Counted from the stretch's first letter, positions 1 through 14,065 are shown. The stretch is 64,000 bases of DNA from Larus michahellis (GCF_964199755.1 NC_133901.1:27926397-27990396); one strand, 5' to 3'. A program made the numbers and translations. The notes: generated by a model from the sequence alone, not told the origin.

Positions 1-3000
1 GTTATGCTAGGACACATGTGGAGGTGGGCAGCAGAGCAAATAAATGACAGAAATACATTTACTTATACATATGAACATACAGTACCCAGCATAGGTGGAG
101 TACAAGAAGTTTCACCTGCAAGGACGGATAGGACGGGCTTGAGACACACTAGGACCTGTTCTGATTGTCACAGACATGTTGTACCACCACAGACAGATTG
201 CTTCACTTTGCTTTTTCATATTTTTACCTATCTATAAAATGGGATGTCTGTGATCCAGTTGTGGGAAATTAGGGCTGGGAGCATGTCCTGAGTCACTGAG
301 TACAACTCCCTGGTAGAGCAGGCAGCACCAGCTTCATACAGATTTTAACTTAACTTCCAGTTCAGCCGAGTAAGAAGGCCTTCAGCTTCCGGTAACCTAG
401 CCATCACTCCGTGCACCTCCCTGGCCCTGGGCTGTGCATGGATAGGGATTTGGAGTTTGTGTTATACCCTGGCTTTTCTTTTATTAACTTACATGAAACT
501 GTTTTCCATATTTGTACATAAGTTGATGTAAGTGAAAACAAAAAGTCTACTGGGATAAAATAGTCATATAAAAGGACGGTGCATTTAAATAAAGACAAGA
601 CGGCAAGCCTCAGTGCCAGAGAAACAAGACTAAGACTCAAGAGGCTTAGGCTGAGTTCCCACTTCTGATGGGCTCTATACAGAGGCTGTGTTTTAACAAT
701 TTTCCTTTTACTGTCTGGTTTTGAACAAGACAGCATTTCTGAGACCGCTTTTATAAAATGAGAAAAATGTATTAATTCACCTACTTTACTAAGTCCAGAC
801 TGATTCATTCCCAATGAGACAGAGGAAACAACTTAGGTGTAAATTGTTTTACTAGCTAAGAGGGTTAGAGCAGCATGAATTTACATGCAGATTTGTACAT
901 ATGCATAAATACACACATATACAACTTCTGCTCACAGCACAGAAGGGAAGGATGTGGCATATGTGTATTTATTTCTGCAAATAAGGATGAAGAATTTTTT
1001 TAAGCTTTCCATAAATAAACTACAACTGGGAGCAGAGAAAAAAGGATATTTTCATTATACAAAGGATTAATTTTCTAAATCTCTGGGGAGAATAGATGGA
1101 GTTATTCTAGACATGGGAATGAATTTTTTTTAGTATTATGCTTGCTATATTAAGTGTAGTTGGATCAATACGATAGGCTGGCTTGTAAATATATGTAGTT
1201 CTTGACTGTGCTTTGCTACATTTAGTTATTTTGCGCTGTGTGGTGTTTTGAATAGAAATATATGGCCAGATATGTAGCTAATGGTGTTTAGTGATTGGTC
1301 TAAAAAGCACTAGAAACTGTCTCCCCTGTATCTGAGTTATGGCTGAATGGGTTAGAAGAATCCTCAGCTTATGAATGTCCCCTAAGTCCAGCAGGTCTCC
1401 CAGCAGCCTTGCTGTTCCTGAAATCTGTCTTTGTCACAAATAGCAAGTCTTGGGCTATGGAATATCACAATCTCATTATGGAATGTCATCCCACAGCACA
1501 AATACATTATTCTCAGCGGATTTACAAACAGCGTAGCCAACATTGCCACCCAGACGTGACCGATGTACTGGGTCCAGATTTACACTGAAACATGATTTAC
1601 ACTTGTCAGCGGCAAGAACAAGCTGCAGAGAACACTAGAAATACTGTCAAAAGAGTTTCTCCTTCATGGTTCCTTAGGCACCATAATCCCTGTCCTGAAG
1701 CAAGGGAAAGGGGAGGGAACAGGTCTCCTTCTTTCCATTACAGCTGGATGGAATAATATTCTGCTCAGTATTTCTGTCTGCAGGGTGTGAGCTGTGCCTT
1801 CCACCCATGGGAGCAAACTGTGTTACCCCCGACCTGTAAATAAGCCTTGTAGTGTCCTTTTCAGCCCTGTTCACAGATCCTAGGGATATATCTTAGAGGG
1901 CTAGGGGTAATGTCTGTATCTGTCCAAGTTGCATTGACTTCAGTGCAAATGGAGTAAGAATTGAAGGTTCACCCTTCAATGGCTCCATTACAGTCCTAGA
2001 AGCATATTTGTGTCTCCTATTTGATCCACCATTCCTTGCGCCCACATCCAGTGAACTTCTGTCCAAAGGGCTCAGGCCATGCATGGAGGGCAGGGAGAGA
2101 AGCTTGTGCTGGTCAGTGCTGACTCCCTACCCCTGGGCAGTTCTACCCTCACAAGCCCATGCCCTTCTCCAAGGTTTTGCAGCAGTACTCAGTTCCCATT
2201 ACCCAATTGCTACCAGCAGCAAAGGACTTCCAGTGCCATGTAGGGAATGACAGGCCTTTAGGACAAAAGGCTAGAAGCTGAGCTCTCCAAAGGAGAAATC
2301 CTATGGTTTCTGTGGAGCTATGGGAGTGGCCTGGAAATTCTCTAAATGAGTTGCTATGTTGGGTTGTCAAAGTAACCAGATTATGTGGGAGACAGAAAGG
2401 GTTTTCTCACCTAGGAGGCCTTGAATTGCACTCTGTTTGGAGTGCGTCTCAATATCAGACTGCACTGCCAGGGCAACCACCCTCAGTGGCTTTCCAGGTG
2501 CTCCTTGTGTGCCAGGTCAAACATCCATTGGCCGCACTGTCTGGTCTCTGCTTGAGGGCAGAAGGCCTTGCTGATGCTTGAAATCCACCCTCCAGCTCAA
2601 GCTCTGTAGGACCCTACAATCCAGAGCTGAGCTGCGCAGCGAGCTGTCCTCACCACATGTATGTATATCTGTGTAGTTAGGGTGCCCTTTCAGTCAATTA
2701 TCAGTTTACTGCATCACAGTGAATGAGAAGCAAAATGCTAATAACAAATATAATACCAGTAAGACAAGCTGGTTTTATTTAATCCAAGAACTGGCCTCCC
2801 TAAGAAGGAGAGACATAATCGTCTGGGAATGAAGGTAAATCAAACTGAAACAAGGAAATCGGCTCCACCAGAGCCTAAAATAAATGTGAGCAACCTCCAG
2901 GGTTCTGTGAGATGAGGCAAATGGGAGAGGAAATGATCCACTTAGAGCTAGAGGAGTCCAGATATCATATCAGCATAGAGGGGACAGCAGGAAAGGCCTT

Positions 3001-6000
3001 AAGGGATGTCTGCAGAACTCTGTCACCCACAGAGCCAGCAGGGCTGATGGTACTCAATATCTTGGCAGCCTGTAAGGCCAGCAGGGACTCACTTGTTCTA
3101 GGGCACAGAGAGGAGACTTTCACTGTTTCTTAATGAAGGAGGCAATCAGAACATCCTTGCACACGTATATGGGGCAGGAGCGTGAGGTGCTGCTGGGAAG
3201 AGGACATACTCTGCTTCCTGGAGGTAGGAGAAGCGTTGAAGGCTGCCCTGAGAGACTAGGGAGGGAAAGAAGCTTGGCTGGGATATAAACTGGATTTGGA
3301 GAGAGAAGTGCGAGTTGATTTCACCCTGCCATCTTGAATGAGATGTGGTCCCCAAAGAGGGGCCACTCTTCAACTCTTCTTTCTTGCCTAAAGTTTGGAC
3401 TACTATGCATCCCTAAAACACAGTAGCCTTTCACAGGAGCAGCAGGCCACAGTGTAGTGCTGAAGTGAGCTCTCGATCCAAATTCAAGGCGACCCTGGGT
3501 CAATGATCTTCTAGCCCAGCAAAATGGAAGCAAAGCAGAACAGAGCTGGCATTTCTCCAACCAGCAACTTACAACCTAATTTCCATTTCTCAACTACGGG
3601 TATTTCAAGGCCAAAGCCTTTCTGAGTAAAGTGTCTGTGAAAATCAGAGCCTTTCCAGTCCAGAGAGTTTGCTTGTAGATCAGGTCTGCATGAGTCTGGT
3701 GCTTGAATTTACCATCTGTGAAATTTTAATGGGTGAGCTGTAGAAAGAAGAGAGTTCTGCATGGTTTTACAGTAAAGTCATGGGTTTATGTTTTAAATAT
3801 GAGATATCCATTGTGCAAAATCACAGTCAAGTACAAGGTGAGTAAATGAAAAACTGAAAAGCAAATGAAAATTAAATGGAAAAAAATTGCATGAAAGTGA
3901 AAATCTATTGACAGATTACAGTTTTGCTCCTGTGGTCACCAGTGCAACTAGTCTGTCTCCTTGGATAGAAGTTAGTAAGCTAGGTGATCACTTTTCTCTT
4001 CATTTCTACTGGGGATACCGTTTTTTGCAAAGTTCATGCTAGCACTGATTCGTTCTGGGTTTAAGTATAAAAAAAAATTGAAGGGACTCTTCAAATGCTG
4101 AACAAAAAATTCATACAGAGGAGAAATTGATAGTGCGGCCTACGCAATGGCAACGTGATATCCATTTATAAATTATGCCTATCAGACAATGCCTTCCCCA
4201 AAACAGAGCAGGTTTGAATTCAGTCTATAATTACATTGTTTTTCTAACCCAGGGAAATGAGAAATCACATGCCCACCTGGGAAATGAGCACCTCTAACGA
4301 CAAGGCAGCTGCAGAAGCAGCACACAGACATTGCTATATCTCATTAGGTCAGACTTGTGGGGGAAATTCCTAAAATTAAATCCCTACAGCCAGTATTGCA
4401 GCATGGTTGACGTGGGTCCTGGTGCAGGGAACAAAGTGGCGCTCCTGTCCAGACAGTCCCCAGTACTCAACTCCCCATTTGCCATCTTCTTAGGCCAGCA
4501 CCCAGGCTGCTGTGCTGGGGGTCTTGTTGCTGTGTGCTTCATGGCTGCATCTTCCCATAGAGTTTTAAAATTTATCTGGACTCTTTCTCTGGACAGATGA
4601 ATAAAATTGCTTCTGAATGCAAAGATACACAAGATATAGCTGTGAATAACAGCTACACTTGAGCCCAGTATTTCACCTCAATGCCTAGTCAGTTGGAAAG
4701 AGAAGCAGGAGCCTTCTTGATGGTTGAGGGACTGAAATATCAACGCTTCTGTGCTGAATTCACGCTTCACCATAGCCTGTCTCTGAACTTAGGCATTTCT
4801 GCTCACCTAAGATGTACTGACATTTACCTTCTTAAATCCATTACTCTGTGGCTGTTTATGGGAGCAGCAGCTCTTGAAATTTAGGTGATTTAAGTAGGTA
4901 TCCAAGTATGAACTTCCTTTGATTTGGCTTCATAAAATGGTTCAGGGTTGCCCAGAGGGAGACACTCTGCTTTTGGGTTACCAGCAGTTCCACCTGGAGT
5001 GAATCAAGAATGGCTTCTCCACTTTCACTCTGCAACTTACCACCTTGCAGACTGCCTTTCAAAATCTCACTCACTAGCAGTCCCTGAAGTCATATACTAC
5101 ATTGTTACCAGAACAAGAGCAAAGACCCAGAGCAGGAGGAGAGTCCTGTGAAATTGCTTGGCCGTGAGGCCATAGGAAATGGCTGATACCTTGTTCAAGG
5201 CTATTGGTTAGAGACCAATTTTCCTCTCCAAGAAACTCCAGTCTCATCTACATCCTGCCTGCAGTCCTTTGCCAGGAGCCCCATGTATCCCCTTCTGTTA
5301 TGGTCCCTAAATCATAACAACACTCTGTTACTTCATCCTGGGTTCTGCCTCATGAGAACCCATCCATGGCAGAGTGAAGTCAATGAATGGATTTACCTTG
5401 AGGTCTCCAGTGGGTGTTAGATCAGCTCCAAAGTGTATTGGTGGCTCTTTCTAAATAACATGTATTTTAATTTTGCTGGACAAACTTTCCAAGTGTCTCT
5501 GCTTAGTCTTCCAAACCCTCCTTTCAGCATCTGGCTGAAGGACCAGAGCTTTATGAAAGCTTTAGCTGGCTGACTTTAGTGACACTGCAGCCATGTCTCC
5601 AAAATGTCAAAATACACAATTTGTTTGGAGCAGGAAACTGTTGGGCTGAATTTATTGGCAGCAGGAACTAAGTTTTGCTATGAAGTTTGTTGTCTGTAGT
5701 ACAAGGAAAGGTTATGTTTTATTTATGGTTGATAGACCTGTGAATAAATGCATCATTATTGCCCATAATCCCAACACTTACCTCTGCTCTACAATAGAAG
5801 TGAAGCATTTCATGACAGTTAGAGATATGGCGAGGCAAATATTGGCCTTTTGAGACTACGGAAAACTTCCTAGGTCTTTCACTCTGTATTTGTGTGGTTT
5901 TTCACTGGTTGTGGCCAAAGCCTGGCTCTGTCTCTGTAGCTTTCAGTGTTTGGCTTTGAGAAGAGATTAGAAAAATGTCTGCAGAGTTATCCAGCTTGGT

Positions 6001-6957
6001 CAAAGGTAATCAGACTCAAATATGGAGAGACTGCAGGACAATGCCTACCATGTCCCTGATGGCCTGAGGCTCACACAGAAAGGTTTGGATAGGTTGAAGG
6101 GTCCACTAAGACGATGCCAATCAGTCTGTGACGAATGATACAAATCTGAGATTTCTACAGGCCTTCCACGTGAAGCGAAAAAAAAAAATTGTGATTTTCA
6201 CTTCTTTGAAAGTCTCCTTTCCTGCAACACCAACAGGAATGTGATGCTGGGTAAATGTGGGTGCAGGACTGTCTGTCTGTCTTGCTCACCAATATTGCCT
6301 TTTTTCTGTGTTTCTTCACAGACCTATGCTTGTGTGAGAGCTCTCTGAGGCAGAGATCCTCTGTTTTGGGTTTTTTTGGTACAGCTCTTGTGCTACATCC
6401 TTTGAGATCTCATTATGGGGCAGGGTTTCATGCTCTGAAGATGTAGCAAAGGCAATGAGCAATGATTTAGGGAATTCCCATGCCCTACATCTCTCTCCAC
6501 CTACCCACTTGGTTTTATCAGTGCAACTGTTTCTTAGGCCCATGCTAAGAACCAGAATAGGGAACTGATCTGGCTTTATGAAGAAAAAAATGGCTAAAGA
6601 GTGAAGCTGCATATTCACTGCTGTCCCACTAAGCAAAGTCTCAGACCCTTGTACAACCAAGGGATTTCCTTGCAGCAAGTGAATATAAACCAGCAGCTGT
6701 ACTGGGTTGAGTGTGGGAACCAGTATGGCTGCTAAATGCTTGATTTGCTGAAACGCAGTCTGGAAATGATGCTCTGAAGTCTTGTCTTCCTTCCAGTTTC
6801 TCTTTCACCCCATTAAAGTAATAAAACTTCCTAACCACTTATTAAGAGCCAGCCACCTCTGCTTTTAGGAGAGATGCTGGTTTGGAGAGAATAGGAGCAC
6901 CGAACTGATGCTCATTACCTGAATCGGCAGAGGTGCAAATCTGGGTCAACAGGGACC
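1..6957. other. Upstream non-coding sequence, part 1
   Basis: No frame here resembles a known protein. The longest, 136 codons on the minus strand at 404-814, has no domain-like composition. AT-leaning unique sequence with short homopolymers such as A11 at 6178-6188. Apart from the weak MIR-like patch near 200-240 nothing stands out. In human the region upstream of MB21D2 is a long gene-poor interval (from memory), which fits. Confidence 0.6.
200..240 (-). mobile_element. Possible antisense MIR-like relic
   Basis: TTTTTACCTATCTATAAAAT followed by GGG resembles the reverse complement of the MIR/L2 segment that reads CCTCATCTGTAAAATGGG in that orientation. Support is one short stretch, so chance cannot be excluded. 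Confidence 0.25.
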
Positions 6958-6982
6958 GGTCAGGTCAGGCCAGGCCAGGCCA
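6958..6982 (+). repeat. Pentamer repeat (GGYCA)5
   Basis: Two GGTCA units followed by three GGCCA units in perfect register. The first junctions create AGGTCA, the nuclear-receptor half-site, in direct repeat with no spacing. Probably a short microsatellite; regulatory meaning is speculative. Confidence 0.85.
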
Positions 6983-9900
6983 GGGGTGTTGCAAGACACT
7001 GTTTCAGTGCTACTACACTTAGATGCTCTGCTTCACAAACACTGATCTACTTGCTTTTTCTTTCATGTCATGCAGAGCACAGAGTGCAAGGGGACAGGTG
7101 CTCTGATTCCCGTGATGAGCTGAAGTTGATGACTCCTAGTTTGCTCATCTGTGCAGCAGAGAAATCAGTCAGTTGAGGTAACACACTGACATGCATTTTG
7201 CCCCAAAGCCTCTCCAGCTAGAGCTGTGAGAATGGCTTTTGTTCTGACACAGTGGAGAGGAGAATTCTCATGTATATTTTAAACAGCATGCTGAAAGCAA
7301 GGACTGATCTTCCTTGCTAAATCCAGAGAAATTCTATTGAACTCAGTGAAAATTGCATCTGAAATCTCTCAGAGTGATAACAGGATCAGGTCTTGCAAGC
7401 TCTCTGTTATGCCTATAGGCTTAATTGCTATTAGCAAATTTATTTTCATTTGCTTCTGTCTAAATGAGCCATGAGAATACAGCCATCATTACAAATAAGT
7501 GTACTAACACTGGTAGCATTGTCCTTTCCTGTCTACTGCTTCTCTCCTGTCCTCAGTTGATTTGGACACAAGTGACATCAGTCACTTCTGGAGTGATTGC
7601 AGCCAGGGTAAGTGGATGTGGCAGAGAAAGAAAATTGCAGGAGGACCTGACCCAGCCAAGAAGCAGAGAGACACTGCCATGAATCAGTCCAGGAGGCGAC
7701 TGTGCACATCTGCAAATGGAATGGAAGAAAGGATGTGATTTTATGGCATCACTTGTAATGCAAGAGACTGTAAATTCATCTATAATACAAAATGGACTAA
7801 AAATTTCAGCAGACTGTTGACAGAGGATGTGTGCTCTTACCTCACATAGAACTACAGAATGTCTGATGGCTCCTGGGTATGAATATAATTGGCAGCTGCT
7901 CTTGTGTTGTCATTGTCTGCCTCATCATTATAGCTACAGCTCCATCCCATCCTTAATTTTGGCAACTGAGCAGGTACAAATTCTTGCATCTGCAAGGATT
8001 TGCACACATAAAATTGTATTTTAAATTTGGAGGCATCTTTTCACCCTCTGCTTTCACTGGAGAGTGAATAGTTGCTGACTGTGTTCTCTTCTGGCGTGGG
8101 GGACCCTCAAGCAGACAGGTAAACAACTTTGAAAATTCTTCACTCTGTCAGGTTCACACAGATCTGCTTGAAGAAGCCACACTTCAATGGAATGCCCCAA
8201 CACAATATAGGCTGGTTAGAAAAGGCAAGCTGATGTAATTAAAGAGACCTGCCAGCAAGAAAATGAGATTTAACTTACCTCTGACATCTTCATTGTAGGG
8301 GGCTATATGGGGAGAACTGGTGTCAGCTACCCAGATTTTACAGCAAATCATGCTGGTGCTGGACAGAAAACTTTGGCTTTAATACACAGTCATCAGTGTC
8401 AACTCCCCAACATGCTGCGAGGCACAGTTTCTATTACAGCTTTCCTGCTGGAAATTGAGCAAATATACTTAAAACAAAGCAAACTAAAATGTCACAGTCT
8501 ATTAACAATAACTGAGCAGAACTGAGAAAGGAAGAACAGGATAGCTCAAGGAGTCAGGAGCTAAATTACCTGTGGAGAGCATAGACACAAAGGGATACAC
8601 AGATCAGACAGTACCATAGTCACCAGCCACTGTGTATTACAGCCAAAATGTTGGTCAGACATCCATCTATCCGTCTCCATAACACCCCTGCATCTGCCCA
8701 TCTCTGCTTGCCTGTTACACAGGCAATGGGTGTCAATGACTCAATAACTTTTGCTTATAAAATACCTGGGCTGGCCTGGCTGAAGGCATGATTTATTGCA
8801 GTTTTATCCATAACATTTTGCAAACAGTTCCTGTGTCTCTGTTTTACTCTTCCATGAGCAGCTGTTAGAGTCTTTCCTCTGCATACTTAAAGTCTTCGTT
8901 TTCTTCTCCTCTAGCAGCATGTTGTTTACATGCCCTGATTATTCAAAGGAACTTGAGAGATAGATAGCTAGTTTATTCAGTTTGGTTTTCGGCAGAAAGG
9001 TAGGCTCTTTCTTTAAACCTTGGAATAATGTTATACAGGCTTCCTCAAATCTCCCCTTTCCCACAAAATGAAGATGTTGGTTTTGCCCAGCTCAAGACGC
9101 TGTTTGAAGTCAGATTGTAGCTGTCTATACATCAGTGGAAAACACAAACCTCTGCACTGAATTGCTGTCACACTGGGCTCACAGCCACTGTCTAGTTTCA
9201 TCCACCTGCTTCAGCTACTTCACTTCAGAGCTCTGTGGATGAGGAACTCCTTTTATTTCCTGCATACATAGGGTTTAGCTGGCATACCTTAAACTAATAG
9301 AAGCAATAAAAACACAGTACAATTTACAGCTAAGTTGCTGAGGTGTCTAAACCTGTTCCAGTGGATTTCCTGGTGTTGAAGCTGATGTTTTAGCAGACCT
9401 TTTGTTACAGCTGTCTAAAAGCATCTCTGCACTATGACAAAGACAGTCCTAAGTCTGAGACACTTTCCCTGACATGCCCTTGTTTCAGGGTATGATGACT
9501 TGAAAAGTATGTGGTGGAAGGAAGGAACGAGTGGTGACATCTGGTCACACAACATAATGCCCACATTTAGGACACGGCATTGTGCACATCTAGTTTCATA
9601 ATGGAGATAGACAAGCAAGACTATCATCTTTAATCAAACATGTATGCATACTATTGTCTTAGTCACAAGTGGTCTAGGATGAAACCATGGGGACCTTGCA
9701 AGGTCCTTTGTAAGCAGTAGCATTCCTCCTTGGCAAATAGATTGGGAAGCAGTCCTGTGGATTTCCTCATAGTTTTCTCGGGTGAGAGGAGGCAATTTCT
9801 CAGCTCTGGGGTGCTTTCTGGAATACATCAGCTAGCCATTGCTCTGTAGTTACTCCTGATGCACTTTCAGGACTCCTGTCCCACTTTGGATTTCCTCTAA

Positions 9901-11079
9901 GCTGCACATAGTGAAACAATGCAGGAGAATAAATGCTGTAGGAAGGTCCCATGGGTCCCAAAATTTATGAAATTCAGGTTGGTGAGTGGGCTGGGATGCT
10001 GACCTCGATCATGATTGAAATGTTGGCACTTAGCTACATCTCTAGAAACTATCAGCTAGGACTGACAGATTAAATTATTTGCTATTTCTAAGGCAACAGT
10101 TCCCAGCCTTCGGTGTGCATTCTCCTGTACCAGAGAGATTTGTGATGTTCTGTATCCATTTATTAATTTTTGTTTTCTGTCATCTAGTCTGTGTGCAGGA
10201 CGCACACAGCACAGTGGGCCTGTTTCTCCTGGCTTTCTCCTACTCTGCCCACGTATGCCAGAACAAGTCTTTGGAAATACTTCCTCCATAGGCACTTCCA
10301 CACAAAATCGCACTGGAGAGGAGGCGTGTACAAACATGTGCAGGCAAGGCACATGGGCAAGGTATAAGGCTTGGTGTCTTGCATGAACAGGGTAGGAAAT
10401 TTCCTCCTTTGTTGCAATTTCTCTCCTATCCTTACTGCTAGCATTGCCTACTGCCTTACTGTGTTTCTCTGGTGGACAAAGTTATCCTTTTCCTTCCAAA
10501 CCACATCATATGACTTTAGCTGCCACTGAAGGAGGACAGACACGGGCCAACCCCCTGCAAACCTGCATGGGGTCTGTTCCAGGCAGTGGAAGACTTTCCT
10601 GTGCTAATGCCCCATATCGTTGGCTGAGGACTTCATTTAACAAGGGATTCCTTATGTTCTAGTGCCAGGAAGTAATGTGGAAAAACACAATTAAAACCAA
10701 TACTTCTCTGAGATGTGTTGTGCAAGCCAACCTGGAGAGGACAACACTGTAATCTTTTTGTTGTTATTGTAACATATTACCCATAAGGAATAACAAATAT
10801 CAACTTCAAATTAACTGTGATGATACACACACTGAAAGCTAAGTGGAGTGAATGAGGAGAGACGGGAGATAAAACAGGCTGCTCTCCAGATATTATTCTG
10901 AAAATTAAAGTGAGTGGATGGAAGATGTACATCACAAAAGTAATCTGTTATGCTCAGTGTACTAGAGCAGAACTTTCACCCTTTTAAACTCTCATTAAAA
11001 TGCAGCCATTTTTGTTTCAAAGGATTAATATGTTGGCTCTAAAGAGAAGAAAAATGCGATTCATGATGTGCTTGGAATT
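6983..11079. other. Upstream non-coding sequence, part 2
   Basis: Unique sequence without recognisable exons, RNA genes or repeats. Open frames are all under 100 codons and overlap on both strands. I see nothing in it that I can name. Confidence 0.55.
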
Positions 11080-11105
11080 AGACATTGTTAATTGAAAATA
11101 ACCCT
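11040..11105. promoter_or_regulatory. Candidate conserved AT-rich element
   Basis: Contains ACATTGTTAATTG (11082-11094), in which a SOX-like ATTGTT overlaps a homeodomain-like TTAATTG, within a block free of simple repeats. The motif density resembles vertebrate non-coding conserved elements, but no alignment is available here. Confidence 0.2.
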
Positions 11106-11779
11106 AGGCACTTACACAGTGCTTTTCAGCTCAGAATCTTGAAACTAGGGTTTTTTTTGTGGGTGAAATTCATTCATGTAAAGGGGCTGCTGAAAGACCT
11201 GTGCGCAGCAAAAATCTCACCAAAGAGTACTGTGGGAGCTCTTGTATGCTTATGGTGTGCACTAAGGCAAACACCACTTTTGGGCAGAAGGCTTTTGAAC
11301 ATGTGGGGACTCACTGTCACCTAGGAATGAAATACCTGTCCGTAAAAATAGCAGGGAATGATTTATGATGGTTTGGCTACAGCTGAATGAATATTTGTAC
11401 AGCTAGCTAAAACAAGCCCCGTGGAAACTCTGGAAAAAATGTACTGGTGCAGTCTGACTTCTGTCACTCCGAATGTGGAAAAATATTCATTGTGAAATGA
11501 GGGCTTTGTAGCCATGTGAAAACTCCTAATCAAAATTAATGTAGAGAAGAAATTACTAGTGGTGGTTGTTGGCCACAGTGGATTTTCTGATGCTCTGAAT
11601 CCTCTAGTTTAGCACGGGGGCTTAGGGCATCATGAAGTCCACTGTGATCAACTGCCACAGCAAGGTTCCCCAAAGGACTTCCCCAAGACCTCAAAGGTAG
11701 GCAAACTATCAAGGGACTTGATGAATTAGGGTCAGCAGCACTCAACTCACCTGCGTAGCAAACAATGTTTCTGCTTGGC

Positions 11780-11850
11780 AAGTAAGGAAACAGGCACACA
11801 CAGTGTGGTGGCTTGCCTAAGGTCATGGAACAATTTAGTCTGGAGTAAAA
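11780..11850 (+). mobile_element. Ancient MIR/L2-like tail relic
   Basis: AAGTAAGGAAACAGGCACAC and GTGGCTTGCCTAAGGTCATG resemble the GAGGAAACTGAGGCAC and GTGACTTGCCCAAGGTCACA segments of MIR/L2 tails, in the right order and close to the right spacing. The following bases (TGGAGTAAAATGAAAAACCC) loosely track the family's GCTGGGATTTGAACCC. The match is by eye from memory and ends are uncertain. Confidence 0.5.
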
Positions 11851-13780
11851 TGAAAAACCCTTGAGTTATGTCCTTTCCCCCGCCCTCCCAGTGTCAAATG
11901 AAGAAGAAGCACCATTCATGTACTATGGTAATTTCATAAAGCATCAAGCAAAAGCCATTAAAATTAATAAAAGCAGAAACAGCTAATCGAGAGAGTGCTC
12001 TGTTCTTCTTTTGTTTCTGGAGTATTATAATGATATTCTGTAGTGGTGCTGTGAGGATTTACAGTTTACCTGCTTGTACAGTACTGCCATCGACGTGTTG
12101 GAGTGAAGATTTATCTTTGTAAGCCATTTGTTTCTGAACTCATTGTGACCTACTTTAAGTTTGCTGCTAAGTGGCTGGGATTTAGAGTGGCTGGGAGAGT
12201 GATGTAATCAAAGTCACACTTGGGTACATGGAGGCAAAATAGGTCATTGGTATCAATGCCAGGCCAGGAAATTTTGCAACGTGCAACCAGATTAAATAAA
12301 TCACTCTGGAATAAAGATGAAGAGGGTACCACGCGCTGAGAGGAAGGATCTGTTTGAAGTGGAGAGAACAGGAAGATGTATTTCATGTGGCTAATTGAAG
12401 CAATAACTCCAGCAGGAGGACTTGTTACTGATGAGTGTATCCAACACCTTTGAAAGTCCCCTGGGAAGCAGAGGTGATGAACATCTTTGATAAGCCATTT
12501 TCTGCAGGCTTCCACAGCCCTCCTAGCCCCTAGTGACCTTCTTGTACCATCAGCTGGGGTCTGCCATCTACAGCTCCTGAAAATAGAAATAGCTTCCTTT
12601 CACACTGTCTGGGGGCACAGATAATGAGATAGGGAAAGATGCAGATACAAGAACCAATGAAGATCACTAAATCCAAAGTGCTGTATTCTGTACCCCGCTT
12701 TGGCTCTGGCTTCTCTGAGGAAGAGCTAGCTATAAGCTGCATGTAAAATGCCAGTGATATTAAAACACTTGGCTCTAAAGAGACCTGGGAATGAGAAATG
12801 CCACGCAGAAGCTATTACTGTTGTAATTTTACTGTGGGCAGTTCCCTGTCAGCCTCAAAGAGTGGTGGAGGAGAAGGGTGGAACGGAGGAGGCTGGAGGA
12901 AAAACCTTTAGGATGGGCAGGGAGGGCACTACCTGGAGAGAGCTTATGATAGGGCTATGAACAAATCTCTCATACCAGAAAATCAGGGAAGTAAATGAAA
13001 AAGCACTTATTGTTGTCAGCAAGGTCAGGATTTCACAGAGGCAATGACCTTCAGCTTTATGTAGTCCAAAGTATAGGTCACAGCCTCACAAGGGGAGCTC
13101 CAACAAAGCATGGCACAGGAGTGATTTTTACCTTTAAGCTCTTTGATATGTCAGCATGGCTTTTATGACCTGTTCTTCTCTCATATGTGTGACCTCTTCC
13201 CAAGGCTCTGCAGTGAGTTCCCTGCAGAGGTCATTAGTTCTTCTCCTGAGACAGCAAACATGGAGACAAGGGGCAAAGAAAAATTTGGGTTTCACAGGAG
13301 CTTAGCACAACATTCTAGAAACATCATCTCTGCTTCCTAGACAAGATATAGGTAGGCACAGAGCCGAGTTGGTCCTCAGGTGGCTTTCCAAGCACATGAT
13401 AGGAAAAACACTGGCGGTGTTTCGGTTAGCACTCTGCAGCTCTTCAGACATGCCACGGTCCTCAGAACCTCGAGTTCACCACAGCACTGAGCCTCCATGT
13501 GTCAATGCAGTGGGACCTGCTGCTGTGGGCAATGCCTCCACAAAGCACACCTTCCCTGCCAGCACAGAGGGAAGAAGCGACAAAATCACTGAAGTTGTTT
13601 GGCTCTAGCAGAAGGTGGAGTTTGATGTCCTGTTATAAAAATCACAAGCAGGGAGGCTAGTCCTTGGCCCCCACTGTCTCCCAAAATTAAGTAAATTTCC
13701 CACGGAAATGAGAGGAAATTTTATCTGAATAAAACTCCAGAATTTACTGGCTTTGCTTTGCTTAAGTAACCGAGGAGAAT
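11851..13780. other. Upstream non-coding sequence, part 3
   Basis: Unique sequence. About 11925-12010 is AT-rich with TAAT-containing motifs, and 12840-12960 is purine-rich. A 121-codon minus-strand frame at 12150-12515 shows no domain or conserved-looking segment and is treated as chance. Confidence 0.5.
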
Positions 13781-13784
13781 TTAA

Positions 13785-14065
13785 ACTGATCATTTATTTT
13801 CCCGTGGAAAAATCCCATGAACTGTAATAGAGGAGACCCTGAAAAGCTTTTATCTTAATTACTACAGAAAATTACAGAGAATTAGATCCTTTCTAATGGT
13901 TTTATGAATCATCCTTTGGGATTTGATAGCAGGAATATAATTTGCTATTGAATTGTATAGACTAGTGGAAAAACAATGCCTATAGAAAAGTGTTCACTAT
14001 CTATTAGTGTCTATAGGGCTTCCCTATAAAAGGTTTCTAAAAGCCTTTTATTTACAAATACTTCC
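13785..14065. promoter_or_regulatory. Candidate regulatory AT-rich block with small inverted repeat
   Basis: A 280-base AT-rich unique block with several homeodomain-type motifs (TTAATTACT near 13856). It ends in an inverted repeat: ATAAAAGG at 14026-14033 and CCTTTTAT at 14044-14051. The uniform, repeat-free, AT-rich character resembles conserved enhancers in gene deserts. Conservation was not testable. Confidence 0.25.
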
